From contig NC_135242.1 in the NCBI RefSeq assembly GCF_947623445.1, forward strand, positions 1,674,001 through 1,738,000: a DNA stretch of 64,000 nucleotides, given 5' to 3'. The stretch is from Clavelina lepadiformis. Lineage: Eukaryota > Chordata > Ascidiacea > Aplousobranchia > Clavelinidae. The position numbers were made by a program, and so were the translations under genes. Shown here piece after piece: positions 19,208 to 32,250 of the stretch; position 1 is the first letter of the stretch, and each line of letters opens with the position of its first letter. The notes under the pieces were generated by a model. It had not been told where the DNA came from and did no database searches. It saw nothing but the letters and a program-made list of their open reading frames with translations.

Positions 19208-19390
19208 ATGGAGTGTCATCCAGATAATATCCTAGTTGATGTTATATTGAAAGAAATCAGTGATTTGATACCACAAGAATTCAAATCAATGCGTTTGGAT
19301 ATGCAGATTGAAGAAACAAAAGAAACTGAATCCATGAACAATGCAATGTCCCACCAAAGAAACATCACTACCATTAGTGTCAGATGACAA
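19208..19390 (+). pseudogene. ZNF N-terminal mini-exon with GTATGT donor, copy 1
   Basis: accATGGAG opens MECHPDNILVDVILKEISD, EFKSMRLDMQIEETKETESM, then NNAMSHQRN. A TGA lies just before a consensus donor (CAA/GTATGTGTTTT at 19391). Four - strand copies (52241, 58556, 60203, 62628) have the same donor at the same place, and full-length genes have no intron there. Reading: an old first coding exon, now decayed. Confidence 0.6.
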
Positions 19391-19419
19391 GTATGTGTTT
19401 TTTCCATTACTGATGTGCG

Positions 19420-20217
19420 TTGCATTTTGTTTGTCTTTTTGCTTGATTGTTTAACCGATTTAAGCGATTGTTTAACCAGGTTGAAAACTCAACCAAAGAA
19501 GACAATTTGAAACGTTATTTTAGCAGCATTAAATTAAACAATGATATCATAAGCCAAACTGTTGAATCAGTTGGAATAGTTTTCACTAATAAAAATACTA
19601 TAATTTGACCATCTGAAGTGAACTTAAAGCTTTCAATTAACTCAATGGTCATGGTCATTGGTCAGTGATTTCAACAACACATCAAACATACTTTAACAAT
19701 TAATTCGGATATAACTTTCCTAAATGTGTTGCTCTAAGATTTTTAAGTGATTTGAGCACGGTTTATGGAGTGTGCCAGGTGTGTGTGTGTGCCACTGTTT
19801 ATGGTGTGTAATGTCATTTAGTATTATTACGAGTGTTTTGCATCTTGAAATTATGCAGAAGTCTTTAGAAACTTATTTTTTCAAAACAACAGGGAATCTT
19901 TTTGATTTTCGTTTTTGTATGTGACAGTTACTGCTGTTCTTTACTTTATAGTAAAGTTTGATGATAGAGTCCTAAAAGTTTTTGTAGTTGTTTGTCTAGT
20001 AGTTTACTTGATGCAATGCAAGATGTGTTTGTGATAAAATTGAGGCAAGACATTGTGGTTGCCTCCACCCTGTTGTAACAATTGTCGACTGACATTGCCA
20101 TCCTGTATCTTTTTAATTCGGCGTCTATCATTACTTGTATCATTCTTGTTTTTTTACACCAACCAATTTCTTTAGGAAGTAGGTTGTAATTAGTTTCATT
20201 CATTATTGACGTGAATT
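19420..20217 (+). promoter_or_regulatory. type-2 flank, second + copy
   Basis: Same landmarks as 16420-17150 (TTTAACCAGGTTGAAAACTC, AATTCGGATATAACTTTCC, TACTGCTGTTCTTTACTTT), here leading to the type-3 start at 20218 through a segment (about 19960-20215: TTTTTGTAGTTGTTTGTCTA, GTCGACTGACATTGCCAT) shared in inverse with 29430-29660, 51200-51430 and 57380-57640. Confidence 0.5.
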
Positions 20218-21640
20218 ATGGAACGTGACCTTGGTACAATGCAAGTTGATGCTGCATTGAAAACTAACAGTCACGTTAATGCCATTTTACAAGAATTTAA
20301 ATCAATGCGACATGATATGAAGATGGAATTTACAAAAGTGCAAGAAAACATGGACGATATGGCTGCGAAGATTCTTGCAGAAACAAAGAAAGTTGAAACA
20401 TTGAACAATGCAAGTCCAATTAAAGCAACATCACAACCATTGGATATAGAACCTGCTAATGGCATTTATATTGAGCAAGTGTATTCTGAGGAGGCACCAG
20501 TCCTTCCTCTTATTGAAACTGTCAAAGAAGAATCTTTGCTATTGGAAGAATTTCAAATTTCACAAACTGAATCTGATAACCCAAGTATATCCATATTAAA
20601 CAAATTTCCTCCTCTCTCAAAGATGGAGTAATATGACAATTAAAGCTGTTGAGCCACAAAGCTATGTTGAAATACTTTAAATAATGTAGCAATTCTGTGG
20701 AAATATTCCTTGATGAATCTGCCGAAATTAGTAAAGTCAGTACATGCTTGATGCTTGTATGTCTGGTCAAAGTGACAAAGAAAAACAGTTTTTGTGCAAT
20801 TTTTGTGATAAATCATTCCAACACTAAACAAACTTGATCTCGATTGGGTGGGCGACCTTATCAATGCCAGTTGTGTCACTGGTCATTTACCGAACTAAAC
20901 CCGCTCCAGTTTCATATAACAACTCACACGGAAAAGCAACGTTATCCATACCGGGTGTGTGAAATTTCATTAAAGCTAAGCATGTTTTTGACACCTCATA
21001 TGAGAACTCACACACTTGAGACACGTTATCAATTGCGTTATGTGTGAAAAGATGTGTCAGAGGTGTCAAAATTTTGTTTCCAAAAAATGTTATTTGCGGA
21101 GTCATGTGATTATTCAAAGACGGATTCATGTGATTTGCAGGCTTATTTGAGAATCCACACTGGAAAGTGACCTTATCAATAGCGGGTGTGTAACAACAAA
21201 TTTTATTTCAGCTATGACTTGCACAGTCAGATCAGAACTTATTCGAACGACCTTGTATGTGTCATGTCTATCACAGATCATTTTCTCAAAGTTGCATTTT
21301 ATGTACTTATATGACTATTCATTCAAGAATGCACAATTACTATTGCTAAGTGTCTCCGAAGTTGAAATGAGCTGATACAAAATTCAACCAGAAAAATCTT
21401 TCTCGCAACACATCCTTAGGCACAAGTTTTTTCACATTATACCAGTTTGAGAGCTCAATTGACCATTTACACTGGAGAACACCCAACTACCGTCTTTATT
21501 GGGATCACAGCATATGAGTCACGATCACATAATTATGTGAGTATTGTGGGAAAGCTTTGACTAAGTGGCGTTCATAGAAAATATTTAGGAGCTTCTCACC
21601 CTGATTCTGTATCCGTGTAAATTTTGTTTTGGATTTCCAT
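20218..21640 (+). pseudogene. type-3 C2H2 ZNF pseudogene
   Basis: The N-terminus differs from the main type: MERDLGTMQVDAALKTNSHV, then NAILQEFKSMRHDMKMEF and the usual QENMDDMAAKILAETKK. The linker keeps LIETVKEESLLLEEF. The frame ends at 20630 after a small indel at the QSxIGV position. Everything downstream is finger sequence in shifting frames (CNFCDKSFQH, RPYQCQLCHWSFTE, YPYRVCEISL, then weaker traces to about 21640). No working finger array remains. Paralogue of 1-770; the same N-terminus appears on - at 29416, 51188 and 57370. Confidence 0.8.
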
Positions 21641-22734
21641 TTTTACCTTTTTCAACATTGTATTTTCCACTTAAGTAAAATACAGCTTTGCATTGTTGTG
21701 GTTGGTAAATAGCATTCGATAATTATATTTTCCAGTTTCTTAATTCTGTTTTGGTGATGTACAAAACAGAGTTCTTCTCAGTTTTGAAATAAATTGTCGG
21801 ACATCCAAAGTTCAATGTCATATTTAACTTGTGATAATATTGTGATTATAATTAAAACTAATATACAGATTATGTGAGATTTACAATTCTAATACTGATG
21901 CGTCGTTTCAGCAGAGTAACACGAGCCGCAATCACTTCCTATACCATTGTTGTGACGTAATATTTTGCCTTTCTCGTATGCATGCAGCTTATCGAAAACA
22001 ACTTTGTTAGCGTTTCAGAGTACGAAGTAACAAGTCTGGGAATAAACAGCAATCAGCAATTTTATGCAGTTGAACATAGCTAAGCTAAAATGCTATTACA
22101 TTAACTGTTGAATGAAGTGCTGTTGGTGTGCCAATGTTCTGTCAATTTGTAATCGTATAACGAAGAAACAATATAACCAGTTTATACAATCAACAAATTT
22201 GTGCAAACTACTGAACAGTTCAACTTAAGACAAGCTAAGTGTTAAGTCAGACAACTCTGCTTGTCGGCCTTACAAGACAATCAGCTTTTAGCTGAACAAA
22301 CGAGTCTAGGATTGAATAAGCAAACAACGACCTTGAGGCTCATTATATCGAGGACAATAAACATTCAGACAATCAAAGATTGTATTGGAGTGACTGGTAA
22401 AGTCAAGTTCAACATCAATAACCAATCATTCCATTACAAACTTTATAGCTTCGGGTTGGTTTGCGAAGACAGCATTAGTTTAATAGTTTAAAAAAATATT
22501 TACAGTAGCAAGTATAGCAAAAATTTCCATTGTCTAATTCAATAACTTTGAGCTTTTCTGTAATAAGTGGGGCTTAAAATGGGCTCTGTTGAATGGTTTA
22601 ATATCGATGGTTGCTGCCCTAAACTGATATTCCATTAAAGCAGTTTCGTAGTAATTTGTGTCTATATGGTGTAATATAATAATTTAAAAGCTATGGAGTC
22701 GTCTCATAGACATCTTATATATAAAAATACTTCT
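21641..22734. other. intergenic, nothing recognised
   Basis: No supported gene. A 76-codon frame at 22261-22491 has no family resemblance. This stretch is unique in the window, in contrast to the sequences on both sides. Confidence 0.4.
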
Positions 22735-24110
22735 TACTCTAATGAAGGGTTACCCGTTTGCATTATGCTAAATGGTACCGATAGGCAATTACCTTAGGCA
22801 AGCTTATTCATCGATACCGCAAAAATACAAATATTTACAAAAACAGTCAGTGATAGTGCGGTACAAACACCTCGGCCTTTCGAAAAACTTCAATAGAATT
22901 AGGGCTACACAGAACTAATCCAATTTACAATGGGCTTAAAGCCTTTGCTTTGCTCTAACCCAACGCTTTAGGGAGCAAGTGTCATCGCAGATTTGCTTCA
23001 CTTTTCAGCCGGAGTTGGATACAGTATCTAGGTTTTTTATATAAGATATCTATGCATCACATTTATTCATCGTAAACTTTGGTCGCGTAAAAGGGTAATT
23101 ACCGTTTTTGTTCAAGAATGCTAAACAAGGTATAGGACGCACAGGTTAACAAGAAGCCAGGTATGACACAATTTACACAAACCCCAATCGCAATGATCGA
23201 TAGGTCTGGCTGTTGGCACTAGAAAGTAGAAATCCTTGTTATTTAATAGAAAATTTTTATTTCCATTTTTTTTTTGTTTTTTGAAAAATGGTTTGATGAA
23301 CCCTCAAATTCACTTTTTAAATGGAGTCGAATTGGCTTTGCACATTGAGACTGCAGAGTCAGGGGTGCTAAGTGCGTGTGGAGTTAAAATTTATTGCGCA
23401 TACAAAGGCTATTGATTCATCTTGTTGCAATTTTCCATCCAAACACGTCCAGTGTGGAACAGAAATGCCCTAAGGCAGTGGTTCTTAACCTTTCATTGTA
23501 CCCGGCCACCTTACTTACAGTCATTATAGAAGTGCGCAATTATGGGCATTTAGTTGTGAAATTACAGAGGAATTAATTAATTCAATCTCTTTATGAGCTA
23601 AAAATGGAGTGTTTTTGGGAAATACTGTCCCAGTCATTTAATGCAAAAACACGCACAGACTGTTCCATGCACTGGTTTTTTCTCAGAGTAGAAATTCACC
23701 GTATCAGAGAATAAAGCCATTGATATCATCTTTCGTTGTTGTTTTACCTTATTTTGAGACAGACATCAGCTATTTATGTTGCTCATAATGTTAACACATA
23801 ATGTTTATACAGATAATATCTGTGTCTATGTTTTGAAATTATTTAATTTTGTTATTTTTTATAGCCTATATCGCAACATCATAAGCCTACAAAGCTGGCT
23901 TAAATCTGTTTTATCTTAGGTTTTTGTTGGTGTTACTAATCAACAGTTGTTAAGAATATCTTCATTTTGTATTTAACATTATTTCATTGTATCCACAACA
24001 TGCTCTACATTTTAGCCTATACTTATACTATTGCTTATATATGAAATCTGTCTAAGAACCTATGATCTGTTGCTCTTGGCTCTATTAGGCCCATTAAGGA
24101 AAAAGGTTGG
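22735..24110 (+). repeat. left arm of a large inverted duplication
   Basis: Non-coding block matching the complement of 44780-47325. Paired landmarks are AATGAAGGGTTACCC (22742 / about 47315), AACACCTCGGCCTTTCGAAA (22867 / about 47180), GGGCATTTAGTTGTGAAATT (23545 / about 46050) and ATAAGCCTACAAAGCTGG (23880 / about 44985). A shorter third copy is at 26990-27400, in the right-arm orientation. It lies upstream of a type-1b ZNF in both arms (24549 on +, 44262 on -), so the genes and their 5' regions were duplicated as one piece. Confidence 0.78.
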
Positions 24111-24548
24111 ACATTCCCTATATTTGTGATGCATCTTGGTGCTAGGATTGGTGCGTTTTTCTGTGTGAAGTAAACAAGTACAAGAGTAAAAAAAATGTGA
24201 AAATGTTCGATTTTAACAAATCAGCATAACTCGTGCGATCACTTGTATAAAAAAGCTTGCTTGTTGAAATATTGGTTCATTGACATAACAAATGCCTAAA
24301 GCTGGTATATTGTTAGCACATGTTGTAAAACTGCTTTATGGAACTTCTTTAAATTGCACATTACAGATGTTAGGTTGCGCACAATTGATACAATTTTGTT
24401 TTGTTTTAAACTTTTCAAATTTAATGTTTTATATTATTATTTATTACTCATGTTGTAGATTACGTATTATTGTGTTCGTTTTTTTTAAATTATTTTAACA
24501 TTTGTTTTTTCAGCAACTACATTTTAAGTTTCTCAATACAATCAAACC
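24111..24548 (+). promoter_or_regulatory. type-1b 5' flank
   Basis: Continues the arm to the start codon. Shared with 26640-26990, 40461-41000 and 44263-44780 (all reversed): GAAATATTGGTTCATTGACATA, quoted here by its core ATATTGGTTCATTGACAT, TGGAACTTCTTTAAATT, and acceptor TTTGTTTTTTCAG (about 24513) before ATGG. Confidence 0.5.
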
Positions 24549-25707
24549 ATGGAGTGTCATCCAGACAAAATTCAACTTGAAGGTTTATTGAAAGTAATTA
24601 GTGATTTGATTTTACAAGAATTGAAATTAATTCGACAAGATATGAAAATGGAATTTGGAAAAGTGCAAGTAAACATCGAAGATATGATATCAAAATTGTT
24701 TTCAGACACAAACAAATTTAAAACACGGAAAAATGCAATTCCAATAGGAGAAACATCGCAACCATTAGATATAGAATCTGATATCGGCATTTGTATTGAT
24801 GAAGTTTATTCTGAGAAAGCATAAGTTCTTCCTCTTGTTGAAGCTATCAAAGAAAAACCTTTCTTGTTAGAAGAATATGAGGTTTCACAGACCGAAACTG
24901 GTGACAAAAGTATATCCATGTTAAACAAATTTCCTACTCAATCAGATATCGGAGTAAAAGCCGCAGTTAAAACTGTTGCGGCACAAAGCTGTATTGAAAT
25001 AAGTTCAGATGAAGAACGCAACAATTTTTTTGAAAAGTTTCTTGATAAACCTGCAGCAAGTGATGGAATAAATGTTTGCAATGTCAATGCTCAGGTTGTT
25101 GTTGGAAATAACAAAGAAAAACATTTTACTTGCAAGTTTTGTGAGAAATCATTCAAACAAAAATCGCAATTGAAATATCATAGAAGAACTCACACAGGAG
25201 AGCTACCTTATCAATGTCAGGTGTGTGAAAAGTCATTTATCCATAAGTGCCATTTGCGTATTCACATGAAAACCCACAATGAAGAACGTCCTTATCAATG
25301 CAAAATGTGTCACAAGTCATTTACCAGACCATCTACAAGTTCATATGAGAATCCACACTGGAGGGCGACAATATCAATGTGAGGTTTGTGAAAAGCCTTT
25401 TACCCAAAATAGCAGTTTGCAAACTCATATGAGAATCCACACTGGAGAGCAACCTTATCAATGCCAGGTGTGCCACAAGTCATTTACTCAAAGCCACAGT
25501 TTAAAACATCATATGAGAATCCACAATGGAGAGCGACCTTTTCAATGCCAGGTGTGTCACAAGTCATTTACCCAAAGCAACAATTTAAAAACTCATATGA
25601 GAACTCACACTGTAGAACGACCTTATCAATGCGATGTGTGCCACAAGTCATTTTCCACTAACAGTCGTTTGAAAACTCATATGAGAACCCACACGGGTAA
25701 TAATTAA
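24549..25707 (+). pseudogene. C2H2 ZNF, 7 fingers, one nonsense and one frameshift
   Basis: accATGGAG opens MECHPDKIQLEGLLKVISD. TAA at 24822-24824 replaces the serine codon TCA seen in relatives (EKA-stop-VLPL), and the same frame continues with AIKEKPFLLEEYEVSQTE. Two good fingers follow (FTCKFCEKSFKQK, YQCQVCEKSFIHK). Finger 3 is broken by a small deletion near 25325-25340; fingers 4-7 continue one frame over to 25707 (HMRTHTGNN). With only two lesions and well-kept fingers this is a recently lost gene. Closest relative by linker and finger 1 is 42964-44262. Confidence 0.82.
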
Positions 25708-25974
25708 TTCACAGTAAATTACTAAATTACAGTTACAGTAATAATCAAGAACAGCAATGAATGAATAATAAACAAGGACAAGGCTACTATAAATTATAAA
25801 AGCATTGTGGATGTTTTTTTTGTACAAAGTCCTTGAATTTAAAAGGTTATTTTTGTCAAAGCATGTCACAGCTCACACTGAAGTATGACCATACAAATGT
25901 GAATATTGTGAAAAGGTTTTCAGATAAAATTTGACATTTAAAAGGCTATTTGTGTTATATGTGAGCTATTTATC
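25708..25974 (+). other. finger remnants in the 3' flank
   Basis: Traces of further fingers (CCFFCTKSLNLKGYF, HVTAHTEV.PYKCEYCEKVF) in broken frames up to about 25950, showing the array was once longer. Confidence 0.55.
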
Positions 25975-26190
25975 CTGATCCCGTAACTCTGTGATAGTTT
26001 TTTGTCTCTTTTCTTCCTCAGTTTTGTTATTGTTTGTTTTATTGGATTGGACTTTCCTCAGATTGAGAAAAACTTTTGTTCCGGCAATGAGAATTCGTAA
26101 GTCTGGCGCTGGTTACCATGCTAGCCTGAACAAGAGCAGGTGTTGTTAATACCTCACCGTATACAATTTCAACAGTAACACCACTGGGTG
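25975..26190 (-). mobile_element. tRNA-like SINE, copy 1 (truncated)
   Basis: The complement matches 38820-39055: GCACCCAGTGGTG, GGTATTAACAACACCTGCTC, GTTCAGGCTAGC, AAAACTGAGGAAGA. The tRNA-like head is missing. Position and orientation relative to the neighbouring ZNF equal those at 38.8 kb, so the insertion is older than the duplication. Confidence 0.65.
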
Positions 26191-26259
26191 CGCCAGTAGG
26201 AATGTTCATTTTGTCAAAAATCGAAAATATTTGTCAATACATATGAAAGTTCACATTGG

Positions 26260-26640
26260 CACACCACTACTAAAGTTTTTTTTAATTTAATATTTCATAT
26301 TATCACTCGTTTTTTAGATTACATGTTAATTTTGTGTATTGTGTTAGTTTTTCAAAATCTTTTCAAACTCCAAATTGCTTTGTACTTGCGTTTCTAGCCT
26401 CGTGTTTCTTTGTCTTGAATTCCTTTCATTAGAGCCGATGAGTACTGACCTGCTTCTACCATGTGCTTGTTAATGCCTAGTTTCTTTGTGTTAACACATC
26501 ATTTTAATACCAGCCAATTTAGTATGTATTGCATTTGTTAGCCTAACTAGTTTAAGTGAGTGTTGTTGCATGCAGTATAATGAGTTACTTGCCATTCAAC
26601 CTGTTGTAATACCTATATTTGTTAGCCATATGATTGAGAT
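26260..26640. other. inversion centre of the ZNF cluster
   Basis: At 26280-26370 type-1b flank sequence is in + orientation (TTTAGATTACATGTTAATTT, as at 24457). From about 26640 the same flank family runs in - orientation. The 270 bases between are unique. Left of here ZNF copies point right, to its right they point left. Confidence 0.55.
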
Positions 26641-27303
26641 CAAATTTACCAGTATTGCCGATTATTACGTGTTTATGTGTTTCATGTAAATGGTTGAAGT
26701 TGTGACATTACATATAGAAAATATCAATAGTACCCAACCTAACATTGTTTTAATTTAAAGAAATTTACAGCATGTGTTAGTAGTATGCTAAGATTATGCA
26801 TTTAATATGTCAATGAACCAATATTTTAACAAACAAGCTCTTACATACCAGTGATCACACGAGTTATGCTCATTTCTTAAAACCGAACACATTCAAATTT
26901 TTTTACTCTTGCACTTGTTTACTTTACACAGAAAAACGCTGCCATCACAGCAGTAAGACGCTATACACCACAAGTATAGGCTAGATCAGGAGTGTCCAAC
27001 CTTTTTCCTTAATGGGCCAAACAAATGATAGATTCTCAGACAGGCTTTATACATAAGCAACAGTGTAAGTATAAGCTATATTGTAGAGGATGTTCAAGAC
27101 AAAACAGATGTAAGCCAGCTTTGTAGGCTTATGATGAAGAAAAAATAATAAAATTAAATAATTTCAAAATATAGACGTCAGATATTATCTGTATAAATGT
27201 TATGTGTTAATATTACGAACAACATAAATAGCTGATGTCCCTGTTAGCATGGTAAAACAACAACAAAACAACATTGATGCCACCTCAACTTGCATCAATG
27301 GCT
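26640..27303 (-). promoter_or_regulatory. orphan type-1b flank in reverse orientation
   Basis: Parallel to 40640-41000 and 44440-45130 (AATATGTCAATGAACCAATA, CTATACACCACAAGTATAGG, GTGTCCAACCTTTTTCC). It no longer precedes an N-terminal exon: the gene it served has been lost at the inversion centre. Confidence 0.5.
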
Positions 27304-28010
27304 TTATTCTCTGATACGGTGAATTTCTACTCTGAGAAAAGACCAGTGCATGTTTTTGCATATGCGGTCTTTATGACGGATGAGTTTCTTATCAGAATTA
27401 ATTGTTAAAGTCAGTTTGATGTGATGTACCGATAAAACATGTAAGATCAGAAAACTAAAATGCAAATAAATTGATGCAACATTTGGATGAATGGTTTGTA
27501 AATGCTTTTTAAGGTTAAATTTTTGTCCATACGACTTTTGAGAATATTTGCATTTGTACTGTATGGCCGTGTCCCAGTGTGAGTTATAAGATGTCTTAAC
27601 AAATATCCCTTCAACGTAAATGATTTCTGACAATAAAAATCATGGCAGCTTTCCAGTGTGAATAGTCATATGACTCCGCAAATAACATTTTTGGGAAACC
27701 AACTTTTAACACATCCGGCACATCTTTTCACATACACATTGATAAGATGTCTCAAGTGTGTGAGTTCTCATATGAGTTTTTGTTTCTGTACCAAACTTTG
27801 AAACCATATTTTCCAGCATTAAAATACAACAGAAACCATAACTTTCTTGTTTTCTTGTATTTTAGCAAGTTCAATGTTCATAACTTGTCGCATTAGTTTA
27901 AATTCTTGTAAAATTAGATCCTTGATTGCATTCAACAAAACGTCAACGTAAACGTACATTATCTGGATGACACTCTGTACTACTACAACAATCCATGCTG
28001 ATATAGCAGC
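27304..28010 (-). pseudogene. internally deleted ZNF pseudogene
   Basis: From about 27970 downwards the minus strand reads SVIQIMYVYVDVLLNAIKDL, ILQEFKLMRQVMNIELAKIQ, a decayed N-terminal module with no usable ATG. It passes straight into late finger remnants (about 27640-27790) and ends with YKCKYSQKSYGQKFNLKKHL (about 27490-27560), the family's terminal finger, here the best preserved copy. Linker and main array are gone. Confidence 0.7.
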
Positions 28011-28620
28011 TATCATTATACAAGTAGCAACCTATTTGTTGAGAAATAATAAGGCGAGAGATTGAAACAAAACAGAAACATTAATAGGACATCAAATCTT
28101 AACATGCAAAGCTCAACAATGATTATCTTGGTGACAAACTCCTCTTAGAGTCTTATGTACTTGAGCAATTTGTTATCATTACATAGAAAAGCATAAACCT
28201 ATATGTTATCCATTATTGTGAAATCTTCAAGACTAGAGTTTGAAACTATATCCGTATTTCTTTAACGTTCAATTAGAACTCAGACCAGAATTTTACACTA
28301 TAAATTGCTTTCAATATATAAAATGTCTACTTGAACACAACCTGAATGACACCCTGCACATTACAGCAAACTGAACCAAATAAAATAAAACTGCAGAAAC
28401 AGATAAAAATAAATTCATAGCACTCAGAATTCATTCAGAATAAACTGTTTACAAATAATTTAAAGCTAGCAAATTTGCCAAAAGATCTATTAAACTGTGT
28501 CCAATTGTTTGGAAATCCTACCAGTATAAATTCTTATATGTTTTACAAGTGCAGCCATGCATTATCCCAGCAATAAGGACAGAAGTATTCCAGTGCAGTA
28601 GTTCACTGCTCATATAAGCG
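28011..28620. other. intergenic, paralogous to 56250-56650
   Basis: Non-coding. TTTACACTATAAATTGCTTT, ACTGAACCAAATAAA and TTTACAAATTATTTTAAGC-like blocks recur in order at 56.3-56.6 kb, so the two type-3 loci share their 3' sides too. Confidence 0.55.
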
Positions 28621-28624
28621 ATGA

Positions 28625-29416
28625 ATCTTATGCTTCGTGAAAAACATTTGTGACAGATCTGGCATGGATAAAGTCACTTGAGTGCAAGACCAAGTGAGCA
28701 AGCAACTTTAAATTTTGTTTGATGTAGTTACCACAAAAACTGCAAAAGAAAAATTTGTTTGTCTTTTCAAGCAAAGCACGGTTTATGATTTTGTTGGTAT
28801 TGCTTTTACCACTTGCTGTGAATTTGGCATTCTTCATTTGATTTTCTGACAAGAAAAGTTTGGAGTACTGACAATTTTATTTGTGATATTTTCCTTAATC
28901 TATGATTGAGGAAATGTGTATTTATTGAAATGTTATATTTGTGAAAGCTGTGTATTTATTGAAATGTTATTCATAGTATCATGGCATTCTTCATGTGATT
29001 TTTCCTCAACAAAAAGTTTGGAGAACGGGCACTTTTATTTGTGATATTTTCCTTAATCTACGATTTAGGGTGAGACTCTCCTTTATATAGCATCTTTAAT
29101 TACAAAAGTAATTGCATCACTAGATTTGGTTTGGGAAACCTTCTTCACAGAATAAGATTCCTGAAAACAAATGTTGATACCAGATTCTGCGACTGATGGC
29201 TGGGAAGTTTCTTCAAACTGCATTGCATTGTTCATGATTTCATCTTTCTTTGTTTCTGCAAGATCTTTGAAACCATATCGTTCATGTTTTCTTGCACTTT
29301 GGCAAATTTCATCTTCATATCTTATTGCATTGATTAAACTCTTGTAAAATGGCATTAACGTGACTGTTAGTTTTCAATGCAGCATTAACTTGCATTGTAC
29401 CAAGGTCACGTTCCAT
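28625..29416 (-). pseudogene. type-3 ZNF pseudogene with one poor finger
   Basis: The complement opens MERDLGTMQVNAALKTNSHV; a one-base loss (TTTAATCAATG for TTTAAATCAATG) shifts the frame at EFKSM. The rest of the N-terminus follows in other frames (LAETKKDEIMNNAMQFEETS, SVAESGINICFQES). About 250 bases on, a short KTNKFFFCSFCGNYIKQNL finger with LVLH appears, then a damaged second one. Near-copy of 56674-57370, with more lesions. Confidence 0.75.
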
Positions 29417-29960
29417 AGTTCACGTTAATAATGAATGAAAATAATTACAACCTACTTTATGAAAAAAATGGTTGCTGTAAAAAACAAGAATGGTACAATT
29501 AATGATAGGCGCCAGACTTAAAGGGATACAGGATGGCCACATCAGTCGACGATTGTTACAACAAGGTTATGACAACCACATTACCATGCTCGAATTTTAT
29601 CACAAATACAACTTGCATAGCATAAAGTAAACTACTCGACATACAACTACAAGAATTTTTAAGACTCTTAACTTCAAATTTTACTACAAAGTAAAGAACA
29701 ACAGTGATTTTCACATACAAAAACGAAAATCAAAAAGATCCCCTGTTGTTTTGAAAGAATAGGTTTCTGAAGACTTCTGCGTAGTTCTTGTGTTAAACGA
29801 AAGTAAACGATTTGTTATGTGATTACATCACGTTACAAACAAGAGTTAACAACTTTTGGATGAAATTTTATTGTTTGGTTCTAATACCAATAGATTCGGG
29901 CTTCGTTCGTGTCGTCCTTCATAATATCCGGGTTCGCACAAAACCGAATAATCGTCCTCA
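29417..29960 (-). promoter_or_regulatory. type-3/type-2 5' flank
   Basis: Shared with 51200-51430 and 57380-57640: ACAAGAATGGTACAATTAAT, GTCGACGATTGTTA, then the type-2 block with ACAACAGTGATTTTCACATA. The homology stops near 29800, before the finger remnants of the next gene. Confidence 0.45.
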
Positions 29961-29964
29961 CAGC

Positions 29965-31761
<1,797 letters not shown>

Positions 31762-32250
31762 TGCCTAGTTACCATACAACTTTATAACCTATTTGCTGAA
31801 AAGAACTTCAAATATTTGAAGATTTTCTTGATTGCGGAAAATTGATAATATGTAACCAAAAGTGTTGGAATAAAAATAATAAATCTAAATAATTTTCTCT
31901 ACATTTACTACAAAGTAAAGAACAGCAGTGACTGTCACATACAAAAACAAAAAGATTCCCTGTTGCTTTGAAAGAATGTTTCTAAAGACTTCAGCATAGT
32001 TTCAACATGTAAAACACACGAAATCAGCTTAAATGACATTACACACCAGTTTGACCTAAACTTGCTTATAAAAACATTTACGAGGATAATGACCAGAAAA
32101 TTGAGAACCAGATCCTGTATCTTGAACAAAAACATCATAATATATGAAATGGGGACACCAATTCTTTACTTATAAATACCCAACAAACGAATATGTGAAA
32201 ACACTCGAACCAAATTTTCACAATTTTTTAATGAAGTAGTTTTCCTTCAC
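31762..32250 (-). promoter_or_regulatory. mosaic 5' flank: type-2 then type-1
   Basis: Next to the gene (31810-32070) the sequence is type-2 (AACAGCAGTGACTGTCACAT, TGACATTACACACCAGTTTG). At about 32130 it changes to type-1 (TATGAAATGGGGACACCAAT, TACCCAACAAACGAATA). A recombination joint between two promoter types. Confidence 0.5.

Noticed and set aside
23477-24113. CAGTGGTTCTTAACC and GGTTGGACATTCCC as the two ends of one hAT element
   Set aside because: The ends pair poorly and the flanking 8 bases (CCCTAAGG and ATTTGTGA) do not match; they may be separate old hAT ends.
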